DNA of 64,000 nucleotides. Source: Deferribacteres bacterium. Its GTDB lineage: Bacteria > Zhuqueibacterota > Zhuqueibacteria > Zhuqueibacterales > Geothermadaptataceae. The stretch is taken from contig JACKDF010000001.1 in the NCBI GenBank assembly GCA_020633655.1, positions 1 through 64,000 of the forward strand, given 5' to 3'. The notes beneath the pieces were generated by a model that was not told where the DNA came from, made no database searches, and saw only the letters and a list, made by a program, of their open reading frames with translations. A program made the translations under genes and the position numbers. Position 1 is the first letter of the stretch; every line of letters starts with the position of its first letter. Positions 34,126 to 43,293 of this stretch are shown here, piece after piece.

Positions 34126-34586
34126 TCCTGCTTTTGCAAATCGTGTTATTTGTCAAGACTGTGCAAAAAACCCTCAGGCGTAGCACGTCTAAGCGTCCGA
34201 TTAAACTTATAGGCTATGTTAAACGAACGATATGAATTATTCCATGTTTTCTGGCCAACAAAAAAAACAAAATTTAGTCTAACACCGAGCCGCAAAGGTG
34301 CTGAGATTGGCAGAGTTTTTTTTAATTTTTGCTCTGCGTAACTCTGCTTCTCGGCGACTCTACGTTTTAAAAATTCCAATTATTTGGCTAGTAATTCAGA
34401 CCTTTCCTGAAACAGTGCGAATTTATATTATTCACAAAGTCGGGACCATTTTCGAAATCTGAAAAAGTAATGTTCCTTAAAATTCAAGCGATGTTTTAAA
34501 TAATTCCAATGGAATGAAAATTTCATTCTCTGCGTTGATCCATACAGACTTATCTTATTTTTTATTCAGAATTTAAGGATTAAATA
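34126..34586. repeat. intergenic stretch with family B repeat copy 2
   Basis: 34281-34370 carries a diverged copy of the palindromic element at 4696-4774: ACACCGAGCCGCAAAGG, a T-rich centre, then CTCTGCGTAACTCTGCTTCT and CGGCGACTCTACG. The remaining 200 bases before the ThDP gene are AT-rich and presumably contain its promoter; TAAGGATTAAATA directly precedes that gene's ATG. Confidence 0.65.
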
Positions 34587-36227
34587 ATGAAAGCCTCTGA
34601 TCTCTTTGTAAAAGCCCTTGAAGCCGAAGGTGTTGAGTATATTTTCGCTGTTCCCGGAGAAGAAAATCTGGATTTCTTAAACTCCCTGAAAAACTCCAGT
34701 ATCAAACTTATCCTGAACCGGCACGAACAAGCTGCTGGTTTTATGGCGGCAACCTACGGCCGTCTCACAGGAAAAGCAGGCGTATGCCTCGCGACACTTG
34801 GTCCCGGTGCCACAAATCTTGTCACCGCAGCGGCGTATGCCCAGCTTGGCGCCATGCCTCTCCTCATGATTACAGGCCAGAAGCCCATTAAAAGCAGCAA
34901 ACAAGGCAAATTTCAAATCGTTGACGTTGTTGACATGATGCGACCTTTAACAAAATATACGCACACAATGGTGAGCAGTGACAACATTCCTTCCCGTGTA
35001 CGGGAGGTTTTCCGACTTATTGAGGAAGAGAGACCCGGAGCCGGCCATATCGAGCTACCGGAAGATATTGCCATCGAGGAGACAAAAGCGAGAATCATCC
35101 CCAAAAGCCGCACACGCAGAGCCATCGCCGAAAAAAAGGCCATCGATCAGGCGGTACAAATGATCGAAAATGCAATTCACCCCTTGCTGCTTATCGGCGC
35201 TGGTGCAAACCGAAAAATGACTTCAAAAACTCTCAACCAGTTCATAGAAAAAACAGGAATACCCTTTTTCAGCACACAAATGGGCAAGGGATTGATCGAT
35301 GAACGCCACCCGCTCTTTCTCGGAAATGCTGCACTTTCTGCAAACGACCTGTTGCATCGTGCCATTGAAAGCTCCGATTTAATCATCAACGTCGGCCACG
35401 ATGTCGTTGAAAAACCGCCGTTTTTTATGGATCATGAAAGCTTTAAGGTCATCCATATCAATTTTTCCTCCGCTGTGGTCGACCCGGTCTATTTTCCCCA
35501 GCAGGAAGTTGTCGGGGATATCGCCAATAGCGTCTGGCAAATTACGGAAAAGCTCAGGGTTCAGGATCACTGGGATTTTTCCCGCTTCCTACGGATCAAG
35601 GAGCACGTCGATGCTTTCATGAAGGTGTGCATTGATGATGAAAACTTTCCCATATGCCCGCCACGCCTGGTCGCTGACGTACGAAAAGTCATGCCTTCAG
35701 ACGGCATTATCGCACTGGACAACGGTGTTTACAAAATATGGTTTGCTCGTAACTACCTCGCCCACCAGCCGAATACCGTCTTGCTGGACAATGCCCTCGC
35801 TTCCATGGGTGCCGGCTTACCGTCCGCAATGGCAGCCCGGCTGGTATACCCGAACCGCAAAGTCATGGCGATTTGCGGAGACGGTGGTTTTATGATGAAT
35901 TCACAAGAGCTGGAAACTGCCGTTCGCTTAAATATGAATCTCGTCGTCCTCATCTTGCGGGACGACGCCTATGGCATGATTAAATGGAAACAAACAGGAA
36001 TGGGCTTTGAAAGTTTTGGACTCGATTACGGCAATCCCAACTTTGTAAAATATGCTGAGAGTTACGGTGCGCATGGCCACCGCATAACAAAGGCCGGAGA
36101 TCTGGTGCCAATTATGGAGAAATGTTTAAACGAACCCGGCGTACACGTGGTTGATTGTCCGGTGGATTACTCACAAAATGATACAATACTGACCAAAGAG
36201 GTCAAGCGCTTGGCGAAGTTTATTTGA
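34587..36227 (+). CDS. acetolactate synthase-like ThDP-dependent enzyme
   Basis: 546 residues. ThDP-enzyme motifs: KALEAEGVEYIFAVPGEEN, the catalytic Glu in LNRHEQAAGFMAATYGRLTG, LGPGATNLVTAAAYA, GDGGFMMNSQELETAVRL for ThDP/Mg, and DDAYGMIKWKQ. Closest in feel to catabolic acetolactate synthase (AlsS-like) and annotated relatives that act without a small subunit. No ilvN neighbour is present, unlike the operon copy at 16902. The next gene, 180 nt on, is an aldehyde dehydrogenase, so the true reaction may involve an aldehyde or 2-oxo acid other than pyruvate. Confidence 0.85.
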   Translation: MKASDLFVKALEAEGVEYIFAVPGEENLDFLNSLKNSSIKLILNRHEQAAGFMAATYGRLTGKAGVCLATLGPGATNLVTAAAYAQLGAMPLLMITGQKPIKSSKQGKFQIVDVVDMMRPLTKYTHTMVSSDNIPSRVREVFRLIEEERPGAGHIELPEDIAIEETKARIIPKSRTRRAIAEKKAIDQAVQMIENAIHPLLLIGAGANRKMTSKTLNQFIEKTGIPFFSTQMGKGLIDERHPLFLGNAALSANDLLHRAIESSDLIINVGHDVVEKPPFFMDHESFKVIHINFSSAVVDPVYFPQQEVVGDIANSVWQITEKLRVQDHWDFSRFLRIKEHVDAFMKVCIDDENFPICPPRLVADVRKVMPSDGIIALDNGVYKIWFARNYLAHQPNTVLLDNALASMGAGLPSAMAARLVYPNRKVMAICGDGGFMMNSQELETAVRLNMNLVVLILRDDAYGMIKWKQTGMGFESFGLDYGNPNFVKYAESYGAHGHRITKAGDLVPIMEKCLNEPGVHVVDCPVDYSQNDTILTKEVKRLAKFI

Positions 36228-36276
36228 TGGATGCAGATAAAGTGTAAACGTGAGAAGGTGGAAAAGTAGGGAAGTT

Positions 36277-36330
36277 ACAAGTTTCAAGTTTCAAGTTACA
36301 AGTTTCAAGTTACAAGTTTCAGGTTTCAAA
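36277..36330. repeat. short tandem repeat of an ACAAGTTTCA-like unit
   Basis: Between the ThDP gene and the aldehyde dehydrogenase gene the sequence alternates CAAGTTT, CAAGTTA and CAGGTTT several times, followed by A/T-rich 'cgttctaacgttc' repeats. Similar low-complexity 'acgtttgaacgtt' stretches are at 11309-11350 and 15190-15270. Likely slippage-prone spacer DNA. Confidence 0.7.
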
Positions 36331-36407
36331 TATTCCTACGTTCTAACGTTCTAACTTTCAAACGTTCAAACCATCTCACATTTTAACGTTTAATCTAAGG
36401 AATTCCA

Positions 36408-37847
36408 ATGGCACAAAAATACGCGCTTATGGTACCCGGTGCTGGTTCAAATGATGGGTATTTAAAAGTTTTTGCTCCCTTTGACAACAGCCTCATTGCG
36501 GAAGTGGAGGCTGCCGACAATGCAGTAGTCGAAATGGCTCTTGACACTGCCTATAAACTATACAAAAACCGTGACGCCTGGTTGCATCCTTCAAGACGCA
36601 TCGACATATTAACGATGGCGGCGGCACTAATGCAGGATCGCGCCGAAGAATTGGCTCTGGAAGCTGCTCGTGAAGGCGGCAAACCACTGATGGATTCAAA
36701 GGTTGAGATAGCGCGTGCCATCGACAGTATGAAGAGCTGCGTCGAAACGATGCGAACCGAAGCAGGTAGGGAAATACCCATGAACCTGAATGCGGCATCA
36801 ACCGGAAAACTGGCGGTAACCCGCTACGAGCCTATTGGCGTCGTTGTGGCGCTGAGTGCTTTTAATCATCCGCTCAATCTCATCGTACACCAGGTCGGCC
36901 CGGCCATCGCAGCAGGTTGTCCGGTTATTGTTAAACCGGCGGAGACCACGCCATTATCCTGCCTGCGTCTGGTAGAAATTTTACGGGAAGCTGGATTGCC
37001 GGAAGCGTGGTGTCAGGCACTGGTAGTGAATGATTTGTCCGTCGCGCAAAAACTCGTGACCGATGAGCGTGTTGGATTTCTTACCTTCATCGGCAGCGCC
37101 AAAGTCGGGTGGATGCTAAAATCAAAACTGGCTCCGGGAGCACGATGTGCCCTTGAACATGGTGGTGCCGCACCGGTCATCGTCGACAAGGAAGCCGATG
37201 TGGATGCAGCCATTGCGCCCTTGGCAAAAGGTGGATTTTATCACGCAGGTCAGGTCTGCGTCTCTGTACAGCGGGTTTACGTCCATGATTCCATCGCAGA
37301 AGAATTCAGCGCAAAACTGGCTTTAGCTGCAGAAAAAATGATTGTCGGTGATCCGACTTTACCGACCACGGAAATTGGACCACTCATTCGCCATGGCGAA
37401 GTTGATCGCGTCGAGGAATGGGTACAGGAAGCCATAAATAGCGGCGCCAAACTCCTTTGCGGTGGGGAACGTCTTTCTGATTCCTGTTATAAATGTACAG
37501 TTCTGTACGATCCGCCAGCGGAGGCCAAAGTCAGCACGATGGAAATATTCGGGCCTGTGATTTGTGTCTATCCCTACAGCGACATCGACGAAGCACTCGA
37601 GCGTGCCAACGCCCTGCCCTTTGCATTCCAGGCAGCTGTTTTCTCCCAAAACATCGATACGGCGATGTACTGCTACAACCGTCTTGATGCTGCCGCCGTG
37701 ATGATAAACGAGCACACCGCATTCCGTGTCGACTGGATGCCCTTCGCCGGTGCAAAGCAGTCGGGCTATGGAATCGGCGGGATTAAATACACCATGCGGG
37801 ACATGCAGGTTGAAAAACTGCTGGTGTTGAAATCAAAAGGTTTGTAA
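36408..37847 (+). CDS. aldehyde dehydrogenase family protein
   Basis: 479 residues, usual length. NAD(P)-dependent oxidation of an aldehyde to a carboxylate, or a CoA-independent semialdehyde. Motifs: ALSAFNHPLNLIVHQVGPAIAAGCPVIVKPA (cofactor fold), FIGSAKVGWML, the general-base Glu in LEHGGAAPVIV, and the catalytic Cys in FYHAGQVCVSVQRV. The C-terminal FGPVICVYPY and PFAGAKQSGYGIGG also fit. TAAGGAATTCCA precedes the ATG. Pairing with the ThDP enzyme upstream suggests a shared pathway; substrate unknown. Confidence 0.92.
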   Translation: MAQKYALMVPGAGSNDGYLKVFAPFDNSLIAEVEAADNAVVEMALDTAYKLYKNRDAWLHPSRRIDILTMAAALMQDRAEELALEAAREGGKPLMDSKVEIARAIDSMKSCVETMRTEAGREIPMNLNAASTGKLAVTRYEPIGVVVALSAFNHPLNLIVHQVGPAIAAGCPVIVKPAETTPLSCLRLVEILREAGLPEAWCQALVVNDLSVAQKLVTDERVGFLTFIGSAKVGWMLKSKLAPGARCALEHGGAAPVIVDKEADVDAAIAPLAKGGFYHAGQVCVSVQRVYVHDSIAEEFSAKLALAAEKMIVGDPTLPTTEIGPLIRHGEVDRVEEWVQEAINSGAKLLCGGERLSDSCYKCTVLYDPPAEAKVSTMEIFGPVICVYPYSDIDEALERANALPFAFQAAVFSQNIDTAMYCYNRLDAAAVMINEHTAFRVDWMPFAGAKQSGYGIGGIKYTMRDMQVEKLLVLKSKGL

Positions 37848-38391
37848 TCCTGAAAGAGAAGTACGGTCGATGAATCGCAAAAACGCGCTTTGTTATCGTC
37901 GTTAAGTTTTCCCGTTACTAAAAAAACTTGTACGAGACAGTCGAGAAACATGCAAATTCGGTCCCTGAGCTTGCCGAAGGGCCCGAATTTGAGCGTGGAA
38001 CCGGGTGTTTCGACACGTCGACTTTACTTAGTGCAGACAAGCTCAACGTCCGGTTTATCACTTTTCCAACCGTCGCCAAAGATTTCACCACAATCGCTAG
38101 ACTCTCTGTGCAGTTGCGAAAATTCCAAAACCCACGAGCTTTGAACTTTTGTTACAGCTGCAATCCTTACACTTGTGCGCCAGGTTTTCCATTTACCTCA
38201 GCAAAAAACAGCTTTCATTCTTATTGTTTTTTTGGCCAAAATTTTTAACGTAATTCATGTCAAAACTGCCCGGCTTACAATCACAAAATTGAGGTTTCAG
38301 GTCGGTTGAGTAAATGACAGTATGAGCACACCATTTCATTTTGGTGACTTACCAATTTCCATGAAAAAAAATCGATAACACGATCCACGAC
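37848..38391. repeat. intergenic stretch with family A repeat copy 3
   Basis: 37936-38085 matches copy 1 closely: AAACATGCAAATTCGGTCCC, TGAGCTTGCCGAAGGGCCCG, TTTCGACACGTCGACTTTAC, AGACAAGCTCAACGTCCGGT. The remaining ~300 bases before the FN3 lipoprotein gene have no gene that can be supported. Confidence 0.8.
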
Positions 38392-39066
38392 ATGATAATC
38401 AGCAATACCTATTGGCCAATTCGAATAATCGGAATAGTGCTTCTTATTTCATCCATTGCCGGTTGCAAACAGTACAGCTATAACAATCCCGTCGATCCCG
38501 AAGTTACCCTGGATACACCCTCCGCATTGCGGATTCGCGCTGCCCGGGACACACAAATTATTATTTCATGGGATCAACCGAGTGTAACCAGTCTGTATGA
38601 AATTAAGCGCAAGAGAAGCGACGAAATGGGCTACACTATTCTCGATAGCATCAGCGGGCGCTCAAATGGTTTTATCGATTACAGTGGAATCGAAACCGAA
38701 GTGCCATATACCTATGCTTTAACCGCTGTTGCTGATGAGAATAGGAGCGATACGGTCACCGAAGGTTTTGTCCTGCCATTTCCCGAACCAACGAATCTGC
38801 GATTGGAATTGGTGAGTGAACGCCTGGTAAAATTAACCTGGAATCAAAATGCCTACTTTGCGATCTGGGTGCGTGTGGAACGAAAAGTCGGCGATGGAGA
38901 GTTCGAACTGATAGGTCAGATCGCGAAGCAAATACCGGAATTTTATGATTCTTTTACCGAATACTACCGGACATACAGCTATCGCGTGTACGCAAAAACC
39001 TCGATTAATGCCTCGGATTATTCTGAAATCCTCAGCTTTACACCAGTCCCACCGGACTCGAATTAA
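38392..39066 (+). CDS. lipoprotein with two fibronectin type III-like domains
   Basis: 224 residues. Lipobox LISSIAGC with Cys at residue 25. Two FN3-like beta-sandwiches follow: the first begins TPSALRIRAARDTQIIISWDQP and has IDYSGIETEVPYTYALTAVADE, the second begins EPTNLRLELVSERLVKLTWNQN and ends YSYRVYAKT. The W and Y core residues are in the expected places. No catalytic domain. Likely a surface or periplasmic binding or spacer protein. The Gfo/Idh/MocA gene starts 35 nt later, suggesting an operon. Confidence 0.85.
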   Translation: MIISNTYWPIRIIGIVLLISSIAGCKQYSYNNPVDPEVTLDTPSALRIRAARDTQIIISWDQPSVTSLYEIKRKRSDEMGYTILDSISGRSNGFIDYSGIETEVPYTYALTAVADENRSDTVTEGFVLPFPEPTNLRLELVSERLVKLTWNQNAYFAIWVRVERKVGDGEFELIGQIAKQIPEFYDSFTEYYRTYSYRVYAKTSINASDYSEILSFTPVPPDSN

Positions 39067-39101
39067 AAGCAACCACAATCCCACGAAACCGGAGAATTTT
39101 C

Positions 39102-40133
39102 GTGAACAAGAAAAAACAACTGGGCTTTGCCATTGTTGGAATGGGATCCATTTCACAATTTCATGCAAAAAGCATTCAAAGTCTTAAGCGGGGGCGCCTC
39201 GTCGCCCTTTGCAGTCGTAGTGGCGCGAAGGTACGGGCTGCGGCAGAAGAGTACGGCGTCGACTGGACAACCGATCTTGAAAAAATACTGCAGCGGGAGG
39301 ATATCGATGTGGTGAATATCTGCACCGCCAGCGGCATGCATCTGGAGCCGGCCCTTGCTGCGGCCCGGGCGGGTAAACATGTTATGGTCGAAAAACCATT
39401 GGATGTCACTCTGGAACGGGCTGATGAAATGATTGCTGCATGCGAAAAAGCCGGTGTCAAACTGGCCTGTATTTTCCAGACCCGCTTCAATCCGGATTTT
39501 ATCAAATTAAAAGCAGCTGTCGACGCCGGCAAACTGGGTAAACCGGTGACCGGTAGTGCCTACATCAAATGGTTCCGGCCGCAAAGCTACTACGACGCCA
39601 ACGACTGGCGTGGCACCCTTCGTGGTGACGGTGGCGCAGCATTGATCAATCAATCGATCCATACCATCGATTTATTGCAGTGTATAATGGGCCCGGTGCA
39701 GACAGTTTTTGGCAAAACAGCAACTCGCACGCATTCTATTGAAGGAGAAGATATCGGCCTGGCGATATTGCAATTTTCCAGCGGTGCCCTCGGACTCATC
39801 GAAGGCAGCACCGCCATCGTCCCGGGTTACCCGGAGCGCCTGGAAATTCACGGTGAAAAGGGCACAATCGTGCTCGAAGGCGGGAGGATCAAAAACTGGG
39901 ATATCAAAGGCGAAGAATCGAATATAAAAAATAACAACGGCTCTGGAACCGGGGCTGCTGATCCCCTGGCTATCCCCCTCACCGGCCACATGCGACAAAT
40001 CGATGACATGATCGACGCCATTCTCGAAGACCGTCCCCCGAAAATCGATGGCCACGAAGGTCGCAAAGCATTGCAGATTGTATTGGCCATTTACGAATCA
40101 GCCAAAACCGGTCGGGAGGTCAGATTATCGTAG
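39102..40133 (+). CDS. Gfo/Idh/MocA-family oxidoreductase
   Basis: 343 residues from a GTG with GGAGAATTTTC upstream. N-terminal Rossmann fold GFAIVGMGSISQFHAKSI and VVNICTASGMHLEPALAAARAGKHVMVEKPL with the conserved E-K-P. The C-terminal alpha/beta domain contains GGAALINQSIHTIDLLQ, where H-x-x-D is a typical catalytic motif. Family members oxidise or reduce sugars, inositols or related rings with NAD(P). Substrate not determinable. It follows the FN3 lipoprotein. Confidence 0.92.
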   Translation: MNKKKQLGFAIVGMGSISQFHAKSIQSLKRGRLVALCSRSGAKVRAAAEEYGVDWTTDLEKILQREDIDVVNICTASGMHLEPALAAARAGKHVMVEKPLDVTLERADEMIAACEKAGVKLACIFQTRFNPDFIKLKAAVDAGKLGKPVTGSAYIKWFRPQSYYDANDWRGTLRGDGGAALINQSIHTIDLLQCIMGPVQTVFGKTATRTHSIEGEDIGLAILQFSSGALGLIEGSTAIVPGYPERLEIHGEKGTIVLEGGRIKNWDIKGEESNIKNNNGSGTGAADPLAIPLTGHMRQIDDMIDAILEDRPPKIDGHEGRKALQIVLAIYESAKTGREVRLS

Positions 40134-40749
40134 AAGCCCCCTTGTGGGCAAAATTTTGCCAAAGTTCCCATTCTTGAAAAAAGGAGCAAACAGATTTTGG
40201 AACGTTTAGCGGAAAAATCAAGCGCCGTCCGAAGTTAAGCGAAGCAGGTGGTAAAATGCCATGCACACAACCGCCCCTGATTCAAATTCTGAACGAATTT
40301 GAATCTGTCCCCGCCTTGAAGAGGCGGGAACTAATTCTATCCATCTAATTCCTATACAAAAATACCGACGGCACCACTGGCATACCGCACCATCCGGCAA
40401 TTTTGTTGTAATTCTCCGCAATGTATCGTATGAAATTGCCATCGTCTCGCCTTAAATTGAATACCGAGCACGTTATTTTAATATCCCCGGCCATTTTTTA
40501 ATTGTTTATCTGTTCATCCGTTTGCCAGAAGTGCCCGGGGTTAAAGTGGCACGCACTTTATCACGGTATCCCCGGTTGTATTTCATCTGCCTGTCCTTTC
40601 GTCACGTCTGAAGTGCGTGGCACTTCAGACGGACCATGGCACTTGCATTTTATTAAAAATTCATTTTCTTATGAAGCTTACAAAATCGTTTCCTTGTTAT
40701 CACAGGTTCAATCGAAATTTTTAGAATTTTTACATAGGAGAAGTAACAA
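40134..40749. other. long intergenic stretch with three strong hairpins
   Basis: 616 bases without a supported gene. Hairpin 1 at 40279-40305: GATTCAAATTC, 5-nt loop, GAATTTGAATC (11 bp perfect). Hairpin 2 at 40310-40328: CCCGCCT, 5-nt loop, AGGCGGG. Hairpin 3 at 40605-40631: CGTCTGAAGTGC, loop GTG, GCACTTCAGACG (12 bp perfect). The first two are adjacent. None is followed by a long T run, so they look like repeats or RNA structure more than terminators. Confidence 0.7.
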
Positions 40750-41250
40750 ATGGACGAGCAACAAAAGAAAACTGCACTGCGCATGATTCCATACGGGCTG
40801 TATGTGCTCACCTGCGAAAAAGGTGAAAATGTCGCCACGGCAACGATCAGTTGGTTGACACAAACATCCTTTTCACCACCGCTGATTACTATGGGCGTGA
40901 AGGTAGGCTCTGGTGTGCACAGCCTGATTAAAGAGCAAAAAAGTTATGCGATCAGCATTTTAGGCAAAGACAACGCAGCGGCTGCCTATGCTTTTTTCAA
41001 GTCGACGGAACGCAAGGGAGATGAACTCAACGGACAAAAAGTTTTTTCCGGCTCTCTTGGGCACCCGATTCTCGACGATGTCCCGGCCTATCTGGAATGT
41101 AAACTGGTGCAATTCATCGAAACTGGTGATCACAGTATCGTCGTTGGTGAAGTGGTGAATGCCAGCGTAAAAGGTGAGCTCTCAGGTCGCCCGGATGGCG
41201 AGACGCTGACATTAAAGGACCTGGGTGAAAAAGTGCATTACGGCGGTTAA
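40750..41250 (+). CDS. flavin reductase-like FMN-binding domain protein
   Basis: 166 residues. Split-barrel flavoreductase layout: MIPYGLYVLTCEKGENVATATISWLTQTSFSPPLITMGVK is the FMN-binding start of the fold, then KSYAISILGKDNAAAAYAFFK and the later DHSIVVGEVVNASVKGE. AGGAGAAGTAACAA lies before the ATG. The family includes FMN reductases and reductase partners of monooxygenases. No monooxygenase gene adjoins, so it probably acts alone or with a distant partner. Confidence 0.9.
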   Translation: MDEQQKKTALRMIPYGLYVLTCEKGENVATATISWLTQTSFSPPLITMGVKVGSGVHSLIKEQKSYAISILGKDNAAAAYAFFKSTERKGDELNGQKVFSGSLGHPILDDVPAYLECKLVQFIETGDHSIVVGEVVNASVKGELSGRPDGETLTLKDLGEKVHYGG

Positions 41251-41267
41251 GATATTTCTACTCTGAG

Positions 41268-41385
41268 GAGACAGTAGAAAAACTTGAAGCGATGCGCACA
41301 TTCGGGCCCTTCGACACGCTCAGGGTCCGAATTCTCGGTTTTTCGAAAAGCGCAGATGCCGAGTTTTCGGTTTTTCGACAATCAT
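41268..41385. repeat. dispersed repeat family A, partial copy 4
   Basis: Contains CATTCGGGCCCTTCGACACG, CTCAGGGTCCGAATTCTCGG and short tandem 'gagttttcggtttttcga' units. A shortened and rearranged member of the family seen at 6268 and 37936. Confidence 0.65.
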
Positions 41386-41410
41386 CTCAGAATTTCCCCA
41401 AACTCTCTCC

Positions 41411-42469
41411 TTAAAACCTGACTTCCATAGCCAATCCCAGAGCGGTGGGGTCAATTCGAACGGCCACATAATTTTTTGGATGAACCCGAACATAACGCAC
41501 CTGATAATATATCGCCACGGCGGAGAAAAAGCCGGCTGTTTGCAGAATCCCGTTATTGATTGAGACGCGTTTCTCTAAACTTTTCCGGTAATCTGCGGCC
41601 TCTTTGCTCGAATGCGTATTCACATACAGGTTATGTAATTTTTGATTCTCAATATATAAATAAGAGCCTGTGGTAAAAAGGATAGCTGCACTGGCGAATG
41701 CAAAGTTTCGCCGCTTCTGGTATTTCGCTTTGACCGCCCAGTAGGCATCGGTCAGGGGAATGAGCGGAATATCGAATACAGTTTCCCTCCCCCCAGGAAT
41801 CGTCAATTTTTCATTGAATGTTCGATATCCCGCTGCTTCAACAAGCAACCGGTACTTTCCTTCAGGCACGTGTTTGATCTCTTTCGGGCCGGTCCCGTAA
41901 AATATTTTGCTTTTTTCATCAGAAAGCGTGAAGGAAGCTGTGTCCGGAGAAATGAGCAATTTTACATCCCCCAGGGCTTGCGTATTGAAAAGCTTTACCC
42001 GCAGATGTTTTTGTTTTTCGATATGCACTTCCTTTTTGACCGGAGCATATCCCGGGCAGGTCGCACGCAGGGTGATTTTTTGCGGCAGGAGACGAACATT
42101 TTCCAATTGCGGCAACGGATTATAATCGTAGGTGACCTTCGCTTCCGGTCGTGCGAGGACGGTCAAGGTACCGAAAGAGGCCTGGCTGTGCAATTTTACT
42201 CTGCTTGTGGTGTTTTCATCGAGATTTACTTTAATTATCTGCGTATGGTAAAATTTGGATTCTGCATGAACACGATAGACACCTGGCTCTAACTGAAACG
42301 TGTATGGCGTTTGCTGATTCTGCGGTTTGCCGTTTATGAAAATATCCAGTCCGCTTTCCGGAGCGGATTCCACAATCAGCAAGGTATTCTCAGATTTCGT
42401 TTGTGCAACCAGGTTTGGGAGTAAAACAAGCAGGAGAAACAGGTGAAATTTTTTAAACATCTGATGCAT
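41411..42469 (-). CDS. PEGA-domain exported protein
   Basis: 352 residues. A signal peptide from the internal Met at 42460 (FKKFHLFLLLVLLPNLVAQ) looks best. Several PEGA-like beta units follow: VESAPESGLDIFINGKPQNQQTPYTFQLEPGVYRVHAE, then SFGTLTVLARPEAKVTYD, and LPEGKYRLLVEAAGYRTFNEKLTIPGG. A TM-like segment lies near residue 245 (RNFAFASAAILFTTGSYLY) and another at ~310. PEGA domains occur in surface or envelope proteins; no catalytic activity. Convergent with the flavin reductase gene. Confidence 0.85.
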   Translation of the reverse strand: MHQMFKKFHLFLLLVLLPNLVAQTKSENTLLIVESAPESGLDIFINGKPQNQQTPYTFQLEPGVYRVHAESKFYHTQIIKVNLDENTTSRVKLHSQASFGTLTVLARPEAKVTYDYNPLPQLENVRLLPQKITLRATCPGYAPVKKEVHIEKQKHLRVKLFNTQALGDVKLLISPDTASFTLSDEKSKIFYGTGPKEIKHVPEGKYRLLVEAAGYRTFNEKLTIPGGRETVFDIPLIPLTDAYWAVKAKYQKRRNFAFASAAILFTTGSYLYIENQKLHNLYVNTHSSKEAADYRKSLEKRVSINNGILQTAGFFSAVAIYYQVRYVRVHPKNYVAVRIDPTALGLAMEVRF

Positions 42470-42768
42470 TTATGGCTTTTTAAAAGGTTAATTTAAATTA
42501 AAATGATATTATTAAATGACGCCCTAAATTTCAAGAAAAAGCGCTCTATTGAAAACAGAATCAGCAAAAAAAATCGTAATTGTTTCGGTCTTCGAACCTG
42601 CTTTCTTCATAAACATCAGGATTGGTGAAGGGATATCCCCTGTCCACCATCCTTTCTGGTCATTCAATAAATAAAACAGGCAAAAAAAAGTTGTAATAAA
42701 TTTACGGGTCGCTACTCTAAAAATGAAAAGCGATTTGCCTAATATCCATGTAAAAAATTGGCCAATTC

Positions 42769-43293
42769 ATGGAAAAACGCAACAAAGAACATTTGTTCGA
42801 GAACCTGTTTCAGGAAAATAAAGATAAAATCTACCGTTTGTGCTGCGGTTATTTTAGCGACGACAATGATGTAGATGATCTATTTCAGGAAATCATGCTG
42901 AACATTTGGAAGAACCTGGACTCTTTTCGTGCTGAGGCAAAAATCAGCACATGGATTTACCGAATAGCTGTAAACACAGCATTGCTTTTTTCCAAACGCC
43001 AACAAAGGAACCGCAATCTGTTTCTGAGAATTGAGCCTGAAATTTTCATCCCTCAGACGAAAGGTGAAGTTCCGGATCCCCATCAGCAACTCGAATTGGA
43101 AAATCTGCAGCGTTGTATCACTTCACTGGCGAAACAGGATCGCCTGCTCGTTTCCATGCTTCTTGATGGTTTAAGTTACAAAGAAATGGCTGAAATTCTT
43201 GGGATGAGCGTCTCGCATGTTGGTGTGAAGATAAATCGCATCAAACATTCCCTGGCAGAATTAATGAAGGAGGCGAGCCATGGAAAACTTTGA
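42769..43293 (+). CDS. ECF-family RNA polymerase sigma factor
   Basis: 174 residues. Region 2: LFENLFQENKDKIYRLCCGYFSDDNDVDDLFQEIMLNIWKNLDSFRAEAKISTWIYRIAVNTAL, with the DVDDLFQE and STW-Y-R-IA-N signatures. Region 4: LDGLSYKEMAEILGMSVSHVGVKINRIKHSL, a helix-turn-helix for -35 recognition. It overlaps the following membrane-protein gene by 14 nt, which is where an anti-sigma factor is usually encoded. Confidence 0.93.
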   Translation: MEKRNKEHLFENLFQENKDKIYRLCCGYFSDDNDVDDLFQEIMLNIWKNLDSFRAEAKISTWIYRIAVNTALLFSKRQQRNRNLFLRIEPEIFIPQTKGEVPDPHQQLELENLQRCITSLAKQDRLLVSMLLDGLSYKEMAEILGMSVSHVGVKINRIKHSLAELMKEASHGKL

